A stretch of 33,099 bases of DNA. It comes from Halochromatium glycolicum (GTDB taxonomy: Bacteria > Pseudomonadota > Gammaproteobacteria > Chromatiales > Chromatiaceae). The stretch spans positions 1-33,099 of the forward strand of contig NZ_NRSJ01000051.1 of assembly GCF_016584085.1 (NCBI RefSeq), in the 5' to 3' direction. Shown here piece after piece: positions 32,738-33,099 of the stretch; position 1 is the first letter of the stretch, and each line of letters begins with the position of its first letter. Under the pieces are notes generated by a model. It saw nothing but the letters and a program-made list of their open reading frames with translations. It had not been told where the DNA came from and made no database searches. The translations under genes were made by a program, and so were the position numbers.

Positions 32738-33099
32738 TTGCGCAGCTCGCGTGTGCGAGTGTCGACCAGCTCATCGAGGCGCCGGCGCGCGCGCTCGCCA
32801 AGCCAGATCAGGGCGGCCATCAGCCCCAGGGCGAGCAGCACGACCCCGAACAAGGCCCCGAGCACCGGATTGCGCAGGGCGCGGTAGGGGGCGAGGGCCT
32901 CGGCCTGGTCGATCTCGGTGGCGATGCCGACGCCGAGGCGCTCCAGCCAGCGCCAGACCCCGATCACCGGTACCCCGCGGTAATCGCGATAGCCCTCGGC
33001 ATCGACCCCGCTCGCGCCATTCAGTGCCGCTTGCGCCATGCGCGTCAGCGGCCATTCCGAGGCGGCTTGGTTCGGGGTGTAGCCGGCTGTCAGATCGCC
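32738..33099 (-). pseudogene. dCache-type sensor, fragment running off the right edge and cut at its 3' end
   Basis: The minus frame enters at 33099. It reads VPVIGVWRWLERLGVGIATE IDQAEAL-like sequence, the membrane-proximal end of a periplasmic Cache domain, then the helix LGALFGVVLLALGLMAALIW and the linker ARRRLDELVDTRTRELRKNE. At that point sensors normally enter a PAS, GGDEF or kinase domain. Here the match ends and the opposite-strand PAS fragment begins. The start lies outside the window. Confidence 0.65.

Overview
The window looks like the chromosome of a GC-rich gammaproteobacterium. The mix of decayed Rpn/PD-(D/E)XK nuclease genes, ISAs1 and ISL3 remnants and toxin-antitoxin pairs beside lspA, rimK, ppc, skp, tatD, tcdA and motAB resembles purple sulfur bacteria (Chromatiaceae). 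That placement is inferred from gene content only; no marker gene fixes it.

Bases 1 to about 15,500 are an accessory graveyard. Almost every reading frame is a fragment. They include at least six pieces of Rpn-type nuclease genes, a hendecad coiled-coil protein and a small remnant of a second copy, an FkbM methyltransferase stump, a frameshifted ISL3 transposase, a DUF1579 stump, a frameshifted tyrosine recombinase, a truncated Calx-beta protein and two head-to-head ISAs1 copies. Genes that still look intact here are a zinc-ribbon protein with a possible nuclease domain (3393-4268), a DUF6036-like nucleotidyltransferase with an overlapping partner (5827-6878), a Phd/VapC pair (7915-8559) and a ParD/ParE pair (11078-11700). 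Both toxin-antitoxin pairs have promoter-like boxes and palindromes upstream.

The same half holds small non-autonomous elements readable to the base. One is a 157/158-bp element with GGCGATT ends and TTA or TAA duplications, present twice. Another is a 165-bp element with IS21-like repeated ends; it split a DUF2887-type gene and left a perfect 8-bp target duplication. A cluster of TTATGTGGCG repeats lies beside the broken recombinase, and two stretches resemble parts of group II introns.

Bases 15,539 to 33,099 are mostly ordinary chromosome with intact genes. On the minus strand lspA, an unrecognised 351-residue gene, rimK and a RimB-like aspartoacylase form an operon with 1-nt stop/start overlaps at the first two junctions. 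A secreted dienelactone hydrolase follows and diverges from ppc, which overlaps a gene for protein N-terminal glutamine amidohydrolase. Then come a periplasmic amino-acid binding protein, an MsbA-like exporter, a YdcH protein, a Skp/OmpH chaperone with a terminator, a DUF2058 protein, tatD, tcdA, a REP-type repeat, and motA-motB. At the right edge a PAS-domain fragment meets a truncated dCache sensor on the opposite strand, which marks a rearrangement breakpoint.
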